From contig NZ_QZCH01000021.1 in assembly GCF_003596335.1 (NCBI RefSeq), positions 18,431-82,430 on the forward strand: a stretch of DNA of 64,000 nucleotides, in the 5' to 3' direction. Under the pieces are notes generated by a model, which saw only the letters and a program-made list of their open reading frames with translations, did not search any database and was not told the origin of the DNA. How positions within the stretch are numbered: position 1 is the stretch's first letter; each line of letters starts with the position of its first letter. The position numbers and the translations under genes were made by a program. Positions 1-7,164 of this stretch are shown here, piece by piece. Origin of the DNA: Motilimonas pumila (GTDB lineage: Bacteria > Pseudomonadota > Gammaproteobacteria > Enterobacterales > CBDFNC01).

Positions 1-264
1 ATCATTCGCCATCACGCATCAGGTCTTGATATTGGCCAGCTCAGCCAACTGCGTCAATTTGAGCGTTGGCGTAAAGCCGAAGCGGTCGATATGATTTTGG
101 CGATGGAAGCACTAAAACAGGGCTTCAGCGGTAATCACCCGTTGAAAAAGTTGATCCGTGATGTTGGACTTACTTTGGTAGACAAACTGACCCCGCTCAA
201 GCAGAGTTTTATGGTGCGTGCAATGGGGCAAGCGGGAGAGCTACCGGACTTAGCCAAACCCTAA
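1..264 (+). CDS. ubiI: UbiI, FAD-dependent 2-octaprenylphenol hydroxylase, C-terminal 87 residues
   Basis: Frame 1 is open from the first base to TAA at 262-264, so this is the 3' end of a gene that starts outside the window. The tail reads ...RQFERWRKAEAVDMILAMEA..., then FSGNHPLKKLIRDVGL and KQSFMVRAMG. This is the conserved C-terminal pattern of the UbiH/UbiI/UbiF flavin monooxygenases, and the NPLKK...RDVGL and RAMG segments fit UbiI (VisC) best. UbiI hydroxylates C5 of the ubiquinone ring precursor at the inner membrane. The FAD-binding part is not visible, so choosing UbiI over UbiH or UbiF rests only on the tail. Confidence 0.8.
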   Translation: MIRHHASGLDIGQLSQLRQFERWRKAEAVDMILAMEALKQGFSGNHPLKKLIRDVGLTLVDKLTPLKQSFMVRAMGQAGELPDLAKP

Positions 265-396
265 GCGATTAACAATCTTGAGAAGTACGCCGCATTTTCC
301 TAATACTCGGTCTACACTGAAAGTATGGAGTGAAGGTTAAATGTTCGCCGGGCATATGCGATGAGTTTACTACTTTCATGCTGTACCTTGATGCAG

Positions 397-445
397 GAAG
401 CTTAACATGAAGCTTCAGCCAAATCGCGCTGACTTTGGCTTTTTG
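397..445 (+). terminator. Two consecutive hairpins with T tract
   Basis: A first stem GAAGCTT (397-403) pairs with AAGCTTC (410-416). It is followed without a gap by AGCCAAA (417-423) pairing with TTTGGCT (434-440) and then TTTT. The second hairpin has the form of a rho-independent terminator on the plus strand. It lies about 150 bp after the ubiI stop, so it may end ubiI mRNA or a separate short RNA. Confidence 0.6.
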
Positions 446-636
446 TTGCTAAATTTTTGTACGTTATATAAACAATCCTTACTGGAAACATGAACTGTAA
501 AGTTCATTTAAAAGAACAGCTTGAAGAAAAATTTGGTTGTTTTTTGACTTCTGTGTTGACGTTTTGCTTTTAAGTTTAGTTGACCTAAGGGTCAATATTC
601 ACGACATTTAACCTTGGTAAAATTTTTTGCTTGAAC

Positions 637-673
637 TGGCGCCTGTTATCTTGGGGATAGATGATAGGCGCCA
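637..673 (+). promoter_or_regulatory. Long hairpin in the 5' leader of the GGDEF gene
   Basis: TGGCGCCTGTTATC (637-650) can pair with GATGATAGGCGCCA (660-673) over 14 positions, two of them G-U pairs, around a 9-nt G-rich loop. It ends 21 nt before the ATG at 695, directly upstream of the ribosome-binding region at 681-689. No T tract follows, so it is not a terminator. A role as an RNA control element or a protein operator is inference. Confidence 0.5.
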
Positions 674-694
674 ATACATAGGAATTAGGTTAAA

Positions 695-1981
695 ATGCGC
701 TCAAAATCTTTTAGTTTAGGCTTACTAAGTCTAGTGTTATTCACTGTCTGTGCCTTACTAGCGTATAAATACAGTTTTAATAAAAGTCTGGTTATTGACC
801 CTTCATCTGACTATAAGTTTACCGTGATCACTGACGCTTCCCAAGGCGGTCAAACCACGGCTCAGTTGAAAAAAACTAAACGGGCATTTGAGCTAAGTTG
901 CGACATTAAAAAAGCGTATGCTTGGCCATTTTGTGAATTAGCAGTTGAGTTAACCGAACCAGGCCAAGGCCTAGATCTTTCAACCTATGATACCGTTGCT
1001 ATCCGTGCGCGCTTTGAAGGGGAAGGCTCACAGCGTATTCGCTTTTACGTGCGTAACAGCCACCCTGACTATACCAAACCCAGCAATGATGCGACGCTCA
1101 AAGTAAATGAGGTTGAGTACGCGCCAAACATGTACGCTTCAGAAGTGGTCATCCCATTAGATAACTTCCAAGTGTCTGGTTGGTGGATTGATGAAAATAA
1201 TGTCCCCCTTGAGCACTTTGCAACCGATTTTAGCAACGTTCCATTAATTGAAGTTGCGACCGGTGGTCATGTGGCTGAGGGCAAGATCAAGATTATCGTT
1301 GAAGAAATTCGCTTTGACGGCAAAATGATCCCAGAAACTCATTTCTTAACCTTTATCATTTTTATTTGGGTACTTGTGGCGATCTCATTTTTGCTAAATG
1401 ACGTACGTTTGGCCCGTAACGATTTGGTTAAAACGCGTAAACAAGCGCAAGAGCTAGAGTCTTTGACTGAAACGCTTAAGTTAGAAAGTAAAAAGTTTGA
1501 ACAAATGGCAAAACGAGATCCTTTAACAGGCGCAAGAAACCGCGCCGGTATTCGTGATTACTTGTTTGAACAAGTGCAGCAGGTTTATCTCAATAAAATG
1601 CCGCTATCTATTATCTTTATGGATATCGACCATTTTAAAACGGTCAATGATACACATGGTCATGAGACCGGTGACGAAGTACTAAAAGTATTTGCTCGCT
1701 TAGTGACCAATAATACTCGCCAGTCTGACAGTTTGGTGCGTTGGGGCGGTGAAGAGTTCTTGTTAGTGTGTTCAAACACAGATTCAGAGCAAGCTGAAGC
1801 CTTAGCTGAAAATATCCGTGCTGCCATTGAAGTAGCAGAGTGGCCACTTGAGCTTGATGTAACCTGTAGCTTTGGTGTCACTCAAATGGGGCAAGAAGGT
1901 ACGAGTCAATTTATTGCCCGTGCTGATGAAGCCTTATACAAAGCGAAATCAACTGGCCGTAATAAGGTGGTGACTTTCTAA
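695..1981 (+). CDS. Membrane-anchored diguanylate cyclase (GGDEF) with periplasmic sensory domain
   Basis: 428 residues. A first membrane helix lies at about 7-25 and a periplasmic domain at about 27-215. The second helix is at about 217-235 (FLTFIIFIWVLVAISFLL), followed by a short coiled coil and then a GGDEF domain from about 274 (RDPLTGARNR). The active-site motif is GGEEF (about 351-355). An RxxD inhibitory site (RQSD) sits five residues before it at normal spacing, so the enzyme should make c-di-GMP and be product-inhibited. The periplasmic part (YDTVAIRARF...RIRFYVRN) looks like a beta-sandwich ligand-binding fold, which is inference. The gene stands alone between a hairpin leader and a strong terminator. 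Confidence 0.9.
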   Translation: MRSKSFSLGLLSLVLFTVCALLAYKYSFNKSLVIDPSSDYKFTVITDASQGGQTTAQLKKTKRAFELSCDIKKAYAWPFCELAVELTEPGQGLDLSTYDTVAIRARFEGEGSQRIRFYVRNSHPDYTKPSNDATLKVNEVEYAPNMYASEVVIPLDNFQVSGWWIDENNVPLEHFATDFSNVPLIEVATGGHVAEGKIKIIVEEIRFDGKMIPETHFLTFIIFIWVLVAISFLLNDVRLARNDLVKTRKQAQELESLTETLKLESKKFEQMAKRDPLTGARNRAGIRDYLFEQVQQVYLNKMPLSIIFMDIDHFKTVNDTHGHETGDEVLKVFARLVTNNTRQSDSLVRWGGEEFLLVCSNTDSEQAEALAENIRAAIEVAEWPLELDVTCSFGVTQMGQEGTSQFIARADEALYKAKSTGRNKVVTF

Positions 1982-2031
1982 GCCTTAGGTGCTCATTATA
2001 TCCTGTCCTGATAAGGACGGGCTATTCCATA

Positions 2032-2059
2032 AAAGCCTGTCTCTGCGACAGGCTTTTTT
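2032..2059 (+). terminator. Rho-independent terminator after the GGDEF gene
   Basis: AAAGCCTGTC pairs with GACAGGCTTT around TCTGC, then a T tract. It lies 50 bp after the GGDEF stop codon. Confidence 0.85.
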
Positions 2060-2148
2060 GTATCCCCCCTGCATGAAAGATCTTTCTGAAGGGACTTGGG
2101 GATGCGTTTATTGGGCTAGAAGGGGGTTATAATAGGCGCAGGACTCAG

Positions 2149-3000
2149 TTAACTGCTGGTTTCGATGCCACTGGCAACCTGAAAGTTACGCTCCAACAAT
2201 TCAGTCAAGGCTTTGATATATGCCGCTTCCATTTCTGCAGGGATCAAGCTGGCAAGCTCATTACCCACTGGGGTGAACTTGTAATAATACAGTTTAAGCT
2301 TTTTACCGTTGGCGGCCAAACTGATCATATGGTCATTGCAGTTTAGTTTAAGCTCTTGGCCAGGCTGCATTTCTCCGGACTCTAATTCACTGGGGTAAAT
2401 TAAACCAAGATCTGCCAACATTAATATATTACTGTAAGGAAAACGAAACTTCCCCAGCGATAATTTGGCGACGTCGGGTCGGCTAAACAATTGCATTGAG
2501 CTTGGTGGGCGAACATAGCCGGTGATTACCTTATGGCCTGAATCTCCTGAAAACATACAACTGAGATTACAGCAACGTTGAAACACTCCGGCTTCGCGCT
2601 GGGTCATCTTTTTCAATGTTTCTAATGATTTAACAGAAAAACTACCTGGACTAGTGATTTCCTGGGCCAGAATCTTAGCCCATAAAGCTTTCATATTATT
2701 ACCGCAGATCTCTTCAGCTAATCGTAAATAAGCTGTCATCCAATCTGGGTCTACCTCGCCGGCGGCATCATCACTGTTACACTCTTGATAAGCTAACAGC
2801 ATGATTTGCTCTAAATTTTCTTGTTTTTTGATGGCTTCCATCGCAATTCGCTTTTTAGCGCGCTGAGCAATGTTAAATGGTTGTTCTTTTGTTAAGCGTG
2901 CTCCTACGCCATAAGCATTGGCTAACTCTACGGTTTTACTTTGGGTACTGGCCGGGCCCGAGTCGTTATTTAGCGGTGCAATGCGTGTTGTTGGAGCCAT
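2149..3000 (-). CDS. TIGR03899-type conserved hypothetical protein
   Basis: 283 residues, no signal peptide or membrane helix. The central part (YLRLAEEICGNNMKALWAKI, LAQEITSPGSFS, LKKMTQREAGVF) matches, from memory, the DUF2806-like/TIGR03899 proteins of Vibrio and Shewanella. Their helical 'replace, allocate, terminate'-like segment also occurs in some phage-defence and prophage proteins. No biochemical role is known to me. ATG at 3000 is preceded by TAAGGAA. It is convergent with the GGDEF gene and monocistronic. Confidence 0.65.
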   Translation of the reverse strand: MAPTTRIAPLNNDSGPASTQSKTVELANAYGVGARLTKEQPFNIAQRAKKRIAMEAIKKQENLEQIMLLAYQECNSDDAAGEVDPDWMTAYLRLAEEICGNNMKALWAKILAQEITSPGSFSVKSLETLKKMTQREAGVFQRCCNLSCMFSGDSGHKVITGYVRPPSSMQLFSRPDVAKLSLGKFRFPYSNILMLADLGLIYPSELESGEMQPGQELKLNCNDHMISLAANGKKLKLYYYKFTPVGNELASLIPAEMEAAYIKALTELLERNFQVASGIETSS

Positions 3001-3060
3001 CAGTATTCCTTAAACGAATTTCGTAATTACAAAATGTTATTATTGTCAGAAGTGACCAAC

Positions 3061-3088
3061 TTGAACCTTGTTATCAAAATGTTAAGAT
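3061..3088 (+). promoter_or_regulatory. Sigma-70-like promoter for the 29-residue ORF
   Basis: TTGAAC (3061-3066), a 16-bp spacer, then TAAGAT (3083-3088). The ATG of the small ORF is 31 bp downstream. Confidence 0.45.
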
Positions 3089-3118
3089 AAAGTCATGTAG
3101 CGCTAAATGGAGAATGGC

Positions 3119-3208
3119 ATGTTTGTTTTAAAAAAGAAAGCATGGAATATTTTGCTGGGTGCTGGGTATTTAGTGAGTTTAGTTGGTTTGGCTGTTTATA
3201 TATATTAA
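3119..3208 (+). CDS. 29-residue single-span membrane protein
   Basis: ATG at 3119 to TAA at 3206-3208 encodes 29 residues. The N-terminus is basic (MFVLKKKAW), followed by one hydrophobic span of about 20 residues (NILLGAGYLVSLVGLAVYIY). A GGAG-type ribosome-binding site lies at 3109-3112, a promoter-like sequence upstream and a bidirectional terminator 60 bp downstream. It therefore has all the parts of a one-gene transcription unit. I do not recognise the family; size and topology fit small regulatory membrane proteins, but also type I toxins. Confidence 0.5.
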   Translation: MFVLKKKAWNILLGAGYLVSLVGLAVYIY

Positions 3209-3265
3209 TCAATGTATTCATGGTGTTGAGCTACTAGAGCCTGAAAGTAATGCAAAGCGTTACGC

Positions 3266-3302
3266 AAAAAAAGCCAGTGGGTATTTACCGACTGGCTTTT
3301 TT
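3266..3302. terminator. Bidirectional terminator
   Basis: A-run, AGCCAGT, GGTA/TACC inner stem, ACTGGCT, T-run. It serves the small plus-strand ORF and the end of the minus-strand zinc operon. Confidence 0.8.
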
Positions 3303-3334
3303 GTAGAGGGTCACACACTCTGGCGTGCTTGGCG

Positions 3335-3820
3335 CTAATCTTCGTAAACTTCTACGCTAAGACCTTCCATGGTGTAACCCACGGTGGCTAAATCATTACT
3401 CATGCTTTCAGCTTTTATAGTGCCTTCAATCCAGATAGCCCCCCACAAGTCATCAATTGGCGCACCTTCAGGGTATTTCACATAAATAATTTGGTTGGGT
3501 GGCGGTGGTGGAACGTGAATACAGGCGCCGAAATAAGGCACTAAAAAGAACTCTGTAATTTTAGTTTCATCGCCTTCTAGAGGCACCACAAAGCCAGGTA
3601 AGCGTACTTTTTTACCGTTTAAGTCTTTGCGGGTTTCGCCCACCAAGTTTTGCTCCATGTTTACAGGGGCTCCGTCATGGGAGACAACGGGGGCTGCTTG
3701 CTGCTGTTTTAAGCGTTCTTCTTCGGGTAATAGCTCTTCCCATGTCATAGTTTGCACCGCTGCAGCGGCGGCAAAGCTGCACAGCCAAAGCAAAGCAGCA
3801 AACGAAAATGAGGTTTTCAT
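3335..3820 (-). CDS. DUF3299 exported protein, last gene of the zrg-type operon
   Basis: 161 residues from MKTSFSFAALLW. The longer in-frame ORF to 3874 would overlap the permease gene, and the signal peptide begins at this Met. After a signal peptide (about 1-22) comes a DUF3299 domain with its hallmark ACIHVPPPPPNQIIYV at about 117-132. It starts 2 bp after the permease stop, so it is cotranscribed. In Vibrio a DUF3299 protein accompanies the ABC permease and ZrgA in zinc acquisition (ZrgABCDE), from memory. The molecular role is unknown; the CxH and proline-rich loop suggests metal contact. Confidence 0.85.
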   Translation of the reverse strand: MKTSFSFAALLWLCSFAAAAAVQTMTWEELLPEEERLKQQQAAPVVSHDGAPVNMEQNLVGETRKDLNGKKVRLPGFVVPLEGDETKITEFFLVPYFGACIHVPPPPPNQIIYVKYPEGAPIDDLWGAIWIEGTIKAESMSNDLATVGYTMEGLSVEVYED

Positions 3821-3822
3821 CT

Positions 3823-5079
3823 TTATATCCTTATTGTCATACCATCGGACAGCGACATACGATAAGCCCGCCATGCCGGTACCAAGCCGATTAAAAATCC
3901 TGCCGCCACCACGATGGCGAGCAAAGTCAACTCATAGTGCGTTAGCATACTAAAGCTGACGTAAATACCAAACATATCCATGGCCAAAGGCTGGATAATA
4001 AGCAGTAAGGTATATAAGGATATCACTCCAAGCAAGGCTCCGGCTATCGCTAGAATGCCTGCTTCGGCAATTAGCAGGGTAAATATGTGCCCGGGGCGAG
4101 CGCCAACTGAGCGTAATATCGCCATTTCTCTGCGACGTTCATTCAGGCTGGTCAAAATAGTGGTTAACATGCCAAGTAGGCCAGAAACGACAACAAAGCC
4201 AGAAACGACAATTAACGCCTGCTCAGCCATGTTCATCGTGCTCCAAAGCTCTTGCAAGGCAACGCCCGGTAAAATAGCCATAATCGCTTCTTCGCGATAT
4301 TCATTAATGCTACGTTGCAACATAAACGTTTGCATTTTTGAGCTTAAACCCAGCAGAAAGGCGGTGATGACTTTAGGTTCAAGAGAAACTTGGTCGAGCT
4401 GTTCAGGTTGTAATTGTCCCCCTTGTGGACTGCCTGACTCCCAACCGTAGTGAATCGCCTCTATACCGGATAATGGTACATGGATGGTACGGTCGACCGG
4501 TGTGCCAGTAGGCTTTAGGATTCCAACAATAGTAAAAGGTAGATTATCGTGGTTACTGAATGACACCGCAGCGCTACCATGTGAGATAACGATTTTTTGG
4601 CCAACGGAATAGTTAAGTTTGCGTGCCACCTCTGCACCGATAACGGCATCAGTGGGGTAGTTAAAGACAGCGCCGTTAGCCAATTCTAAATCTTGTTTTT
4701 TGCCGTATTTATAAAACTTGAAGTAGTCTTCTGTGGTGCCTAACACGCGATAACCTTTGTGCGCATCGCCCAAAGAGAATGGCACCGACCACTTCACCGC
4801 AGGGTTATTAATAATGTCTTGGTAAGTTTGCCAGGATACGTTGTTGGTGGCGTTACCAATTCTGAACACTGAGTAAAGCAATAATTGCACTTGGCCTGTA
4901 CGTGCGCCGACAACTAAGTCGGTACTAGAGATAGTATTGGCAAAGTTTTCTTTGGTTTGCGTGCGCACTCTTTCTACGCCTAATAAAAGGGTCACGCTTA
5001 AAGCTATGGCCAGCACGGTTAATATGGCCGTGACGCGACGGTTGTACAAGCTTTTTAGCGCCAGTTTAGCGATGGCCAT
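3823..5079 (-). CDS. FtsX/MacB-type ABC transporter permease (zrg-type operon)
   Basis: 418 residues from MAIAKLALKSLYNRR. This start overlaps the end of the ATPase gene by 14 nt and follows AGGAG at good spacing; an upstream Met at 5112 is less likely. Topology is that of MacB/FtsX permeases: one N-terminal helix (about 12-32), a large periplasmic domain (about 35-270), then three helices in a DUF214 core (...ILRSVGARPGHIFTLL...). Paired with the adjacent ATPase and ZrgA it probably powers or senses metal uptake across the envelope rather than acting as a classical channel. Confidence 0.85.
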   Translation of the reverse strand: MAIAKLALKSLYNRRVTAILTVLAIALSVTLLLGVERVRTQTKENFANTISSTDLVVGARTGQVQLLLYSVFRIGNATNNVSWQTYQDIINNPAVKWSVPFSLGDAHKGYRVLGTTEDYFKFYKYGKKQDLELANGAVFNYPTDAVIGAEVARKLNYSVGQKIVISHGSAAVSFSNHDNLPFTIVGILKPTGTPVDRTIHVPLSGIEAIHYGWESGSPQGGQLQPEQLDQVSLEPKVITAFLLGLSSKMQTFMLQRSINEYREEAIMAILPGVALQELWSTMNMAEQALIVVSGFVVVSGLLGMLTTILTSLNERRREMAILRSVGARPGHIFTLLIAEAGILAIAGALLGVISLYTLLLIIQPLAMDMFGIYVSFSMLTHYELTLLAIVVAAGFLIGLVPAWRAYRMSLSDGMTIRI

Positions 5080-5785
5080 TGTGTGCTCCTGCTGCCAAAT
5101 TGATTTCATCAAGGTTAATGTGACGGCTAAAAAGTGGCTGTAGCGACGGGTCGTGGCTGACGAAAATCAGACTGATGTCAGCTTGGTCACATTCATTAAA
5201 CAGCAGCTTAATAAATGATTCTCTGGCATCGGTATCTAAAGAAGAAGTGGGCTCGTCGGCGATCAAAAACGCAGGGCGGCCAATGAGTGCTCGCGCAGCC
5301 GCTACTCTTTGTTGCTGGCCGATACTCAGTTCTGTCACCGGGCGGTGAAGTAAAGCCGCAGGGATTTCTAGATGGTCCAATAAGCGTTTGGCTTCTTGCT
5401 CTAAGCTACCGGAAAGCTGTAGTGCTTTTGCTTTGCGACTTTGTGAAAAGTGGCAAGGTAAACTGACGTTTTCTATCAAGCTTAAATAAGGCAATAAATT
5501 AAACTGCTGAAATATATAACCTAAGTGATCTGCGCGAAAGTGGTCTTTGGCTTTATTTGACAACTTAGTCATTTCACTGCCAAGGATTTCAATACTGCCA
5601 CTTGCAGCTTGGTTGATGCCAGTAATCAAACCTAATAAGGTGGATTTGCCGCTGCCGCTTGGGCCTTTTAAAAAAACTTTTTCACCTTGGGCTATGGTCA
5701 GTGCAGGAATCGATAGAGTTAACGGCTGGTTTTCACGCCAGCCGAACTTTAGATCCTGAATACGAAGAAGAGTCTTATTATTCAT
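5066..5785 (-). CDS. ABC transporter ATP-binding protein (zrg-type operon)
   Basis: 239 residues of the LolD/MacB class. Walker A is GPSGSGKST (about 40-48). The Q-loop region is FQQFNLLPYLSL. The signature is LSIGQQQR, with Ile in place of the usual Gly. Walker B is FLIADEPTSSLD, and the switch His is in FVSHD. It is the ATPase partner of the permease it overlaps, and it follows zrgA by 19 bp. The operon structure and ZrgA neighbour suggest a zinc-linked transporter. Confidence 0.88.
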   Translation of the reverse strand: MNNKTLLRIQDLKFGWRENQPLTLSIPALTIAQGEKVFLKGPSGSGKSTLLGLITGINQAASGSIEILGSEMTKLSNKAKDHFRADHLGYIFQQFNLLPYLSLIENVSLPCHFSQSRKAKALQLSGSLEQEAKRLLDHLEIPAALLHRPVTELSIGQQQRVAAARALIGRPAFLIADEPTSSLDTDARESFIKLLFNECDQADISLIFVSHDPSLQPLFSRHINLDEINLAAGAHNGHR

Positions 5786-5804
5786 GGTATCCGTCAGTGA
5801 TGAG

Positions 5805-6650
5805 TTACCAAGCTAATTTATCATTAGATGGCGTTAAAGTTTGCATTAATTGTTGGTCATTCACAATGCCTTGCAGCATGACTTTTTCAGTGCCACTGAA
5901 ATGTTTAAACAAAGTGAAAGTGATTGCTTTAATCTCAGTAGGCTTGCTGCACTGCAGTTGGTAATTAATCACTACGTCTGAATGACTTGATTCATCATGG
6001 TCATCATGAGCGTGGTCATCGTGGCCGTGCTCTTTGTCATGATCATCATGCTTGTCGTGACCGTGTTCTTTGTCGTGATCATCATGATGGTCGTCATGCT
6101 TGTCGTGACCGTGTTCTTTGTCGTGATCATCATGGTGGTCGTCATGCTTGTCGTGGCCATGCTCTTTGTCGTGATCATCATGGTGGTCGTCATGTTTGTC
6201 GTGGCCATGCTCTTTGTCGTGATCATCATGGTGGTCGTCGTGCTTGTCGTGGCCATGCTCTTTGTCGTGATCATCATGGTGGTCGTCGTGCTTATCGTGA
6301 CCAGCTGTTTCAAATGCCAAGCCAGCAACGTCATATTTTAACAATTTACACTCAGCGCTGGCCGGCAAGGCAAGCACGTTGTTAAAGTCGGCTAAGGTTG
6401 CATTTGCTTGCTTGACCGCCTTGTGTTGTTCATCCGTTTTAGGTTTGTGCTCAAAGCCCAGCAGGTTTGCGGCAGGAGTACGCCATTGAATAGCTATTTC
6501 GGTTGCAGCCAAAATGAGGTCGATGTTTGCTGCTCCGTGTTCGTGAGCGCCATGGGCACGATGCTCGTGTTCACCTGCAACAGCGTGCGGTGCTGCCAGT
6601 GCAAGCGTTAAAACTGCAGGAGTGAATAAACCTTGTTTAAATGTTGCCAT
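5805..6650 (-). CDS. zrgA: ZrgA family (DUF2796) zinc-binding exported protein with His/Asp repeat
   Basis: 281 residues: a signal peptide (about 1-25), a His-rich N-terminus (GEHEHRAHGAHEHGA) and a DUF2796 domain split around a charged insert. The insert (residues 119-210) is five copies of a 16-residue unit DKHDDHHDDHDKEHGH plus one 12-residue copy. The C-terminal part (VVINYQLQCSKPTEIKAI...) is the rest of the domain. ZrgA proteins bind zinc in the periplasm and work with an ABC system in Vibrio. The insert gives dozens of His/Asp ligands. It follows the CAHC gene and precedes the ATPase gene. Five in-frame DNA repeats make copy-number change likely. Confidence 0.88.
   Translation of the reverse strand: MATFKQGLFTPAVLTLALAAPHAVAGEHEHRAHGAHEHGAANIDLILAATEIAIQWRTPAANLLGFEHKPKTDEQHKAVKQANATLADFNNVLALPASAECKLLKYDVAGLAFETAGHDKHDDHHDDHDKEHGHDKHDDHHDDHDKEHGHDKHDDHHDDHDKEHGHDKHDDHHDDHDKEHGHDKHDDHHDDHDKEHGHDKHDDHDKEHGHDDHAHDDHDESSHSDVVINYQLQCSKPTEIKAITFTLFKHFSGTEKVMLQGIVNDQQLMQTLTPSNDKLAW
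6021..6296 (-). repeat. 48-bp in-frame tandem repeat encoding metal-ligand motif in zrgA
   Basis: Five near-identical 48-bp units and one 36-bp unit, encoding residues 119-210 of ZrgA. Unit length is a multiple of three, so gain or loss keeps the frame. A few synonymous changes separate the copies. Confidence 0.92.
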
Positions 6651-6682
6651 GTTAAAAAATCCTTAGAAATATAAAAAACAAA

Positions 6683-7021
6683 TTAAAAAGTGGAACCCTG
6701 TAAAGAAAATGAATGAGGAGGGGCGCGTTGCCATCCACTGAGTATGGCAGCTTTCATAGGCAAAGCCGAAGGTACACTTTTTATCGTTGGGGCATGCTGC
6801 TTATTCGGAAAGACAGAAAAGCTAGGCGTTAGGGCCACTAAGCTCGGAAGTGAGCAATGCGCGCATGCCTCTTGGCCGTGGTTAAGTTGGTGCTTATGAT
6901 GAACGTGCCAGTGCTCAGCCCATGCGGTGAAAGACAATAACCAACCGGCAAACACAATGATGACAAGTGGCAGTACACGTTGTTTCAAAAAATAATCCGG
7001 TGAGTAATCAACAAGCGACAT
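6683..7021 (-). CDS. Small exported or membrane protein with CAHC motif, first gene of the zrg-type operon
   Basis: 112 residues from ATG at 7021. An in-frame TTG at 7039 would put the start against the candidate Zur box, so I prefer the ATG. One hydrophobic helix (LPLVIIVFAGWLLSFTAWA, about 17-35) is followed at once by a His-rich stretch (EHWHVHHKHQLNHG) and CAHCSLPS. The CxxC plus His cluster is typical of DUF2946-like metal-handling proteins. It lies 32 bp upstream of zrgA and behind the candidate Zur site, so it probably belongs to the same zinc regulon. Family placement is tentative. Confidence 0.6.
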   Translation of the reverse strand: MSLVDYSPDYFLKQRVLPLVIIVFAGWLLSFTAWAEHWHVHHKHQLNHGQEACAHCSLPSLVALTPSFSVFPNKQHAPTIKSVPSALPMKAAILSGWQRAPPHSFSLQGSTF

Positions 7022-7043
7022 AAAGGCTAAGCTTGCCAAAACT

Positions 7044-7066
7044 GTTATGTTATATCAATTAATTTC
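7044..7066 (-). promoter_or_regulatory. Candidate Zur box
   Basis: Read on the minus strand, this 23-mer matches the enterobacterial Zur consensus (GAAATGTTATA-N-TATAACATTTC) at 15 of 22 defined positions by my hand alignment. The TATAACAT half-site matches well and GAAAT is exact at the other end. It ends 22 bp before the ATG of a His/Cys-rich gene leading a ZrgA operon, where a repressor site would be expected. No Zur gene is in the window. Confidence 0.5.
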
Positions 7067-7091
7067 TGTTGCCCCCACACTCTGGTATTCT

Positions 7092-7114
7092 GCCCCCATG
7101 TTTAATGGGGGGGC
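7092..7114. repeat. GC-rich inverted repeat
   Basis: GCCCCCAT pairs with ATGGGGG around GTTTA. There is no T tract on either strand. It lies between the unknown secreted-protein gene and the zinc operon and may limit read-through. Role unknown. Confidence 0.4.
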
Positions 7115-7164
7115 TTGGTGAGTGACAAGTTATAATCTTGGGCCCTCGCGGACATGCCAAGTGG

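Larger units (their letters stand above)
265..694. other. 430-bp intergenic region after ubiI
   Basis: No convincing ORF. It holds two adjacent hairpins with a T tract (397-445) and a long hairpin just before the GGDEF gene (637-673). The segment 300-445 could be a small transcript ending at the T tract, but I recognise no known RNA family in it. In E. coli and Vibrio gcv genes often follow this locus; they are not here. Confidence 0.5.

Noticed and set aside
637..673. c-di-GMP (GEMM) riboswitch before the GGDEF gene
   Set aside because: The conserved GEMM core sequence and tetraloop receptor are absent; only a single long hairpin is seen.
6021..6296. CRISPR-like array in zrgA
   Set aside because: Repeats are adjacent, in frame and without unique spacers; they encode a protein repeat.
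5972..6385. Several ORFs on both strands over the zrgA repeat (for example long His/Arg-rich and Met/Thr-rich frames)
   Set aside because: They are alternate frames of the 48-bp repeat, which is stop-free in several frames. The ZrgA frame has signal peptide, domain and operon context.
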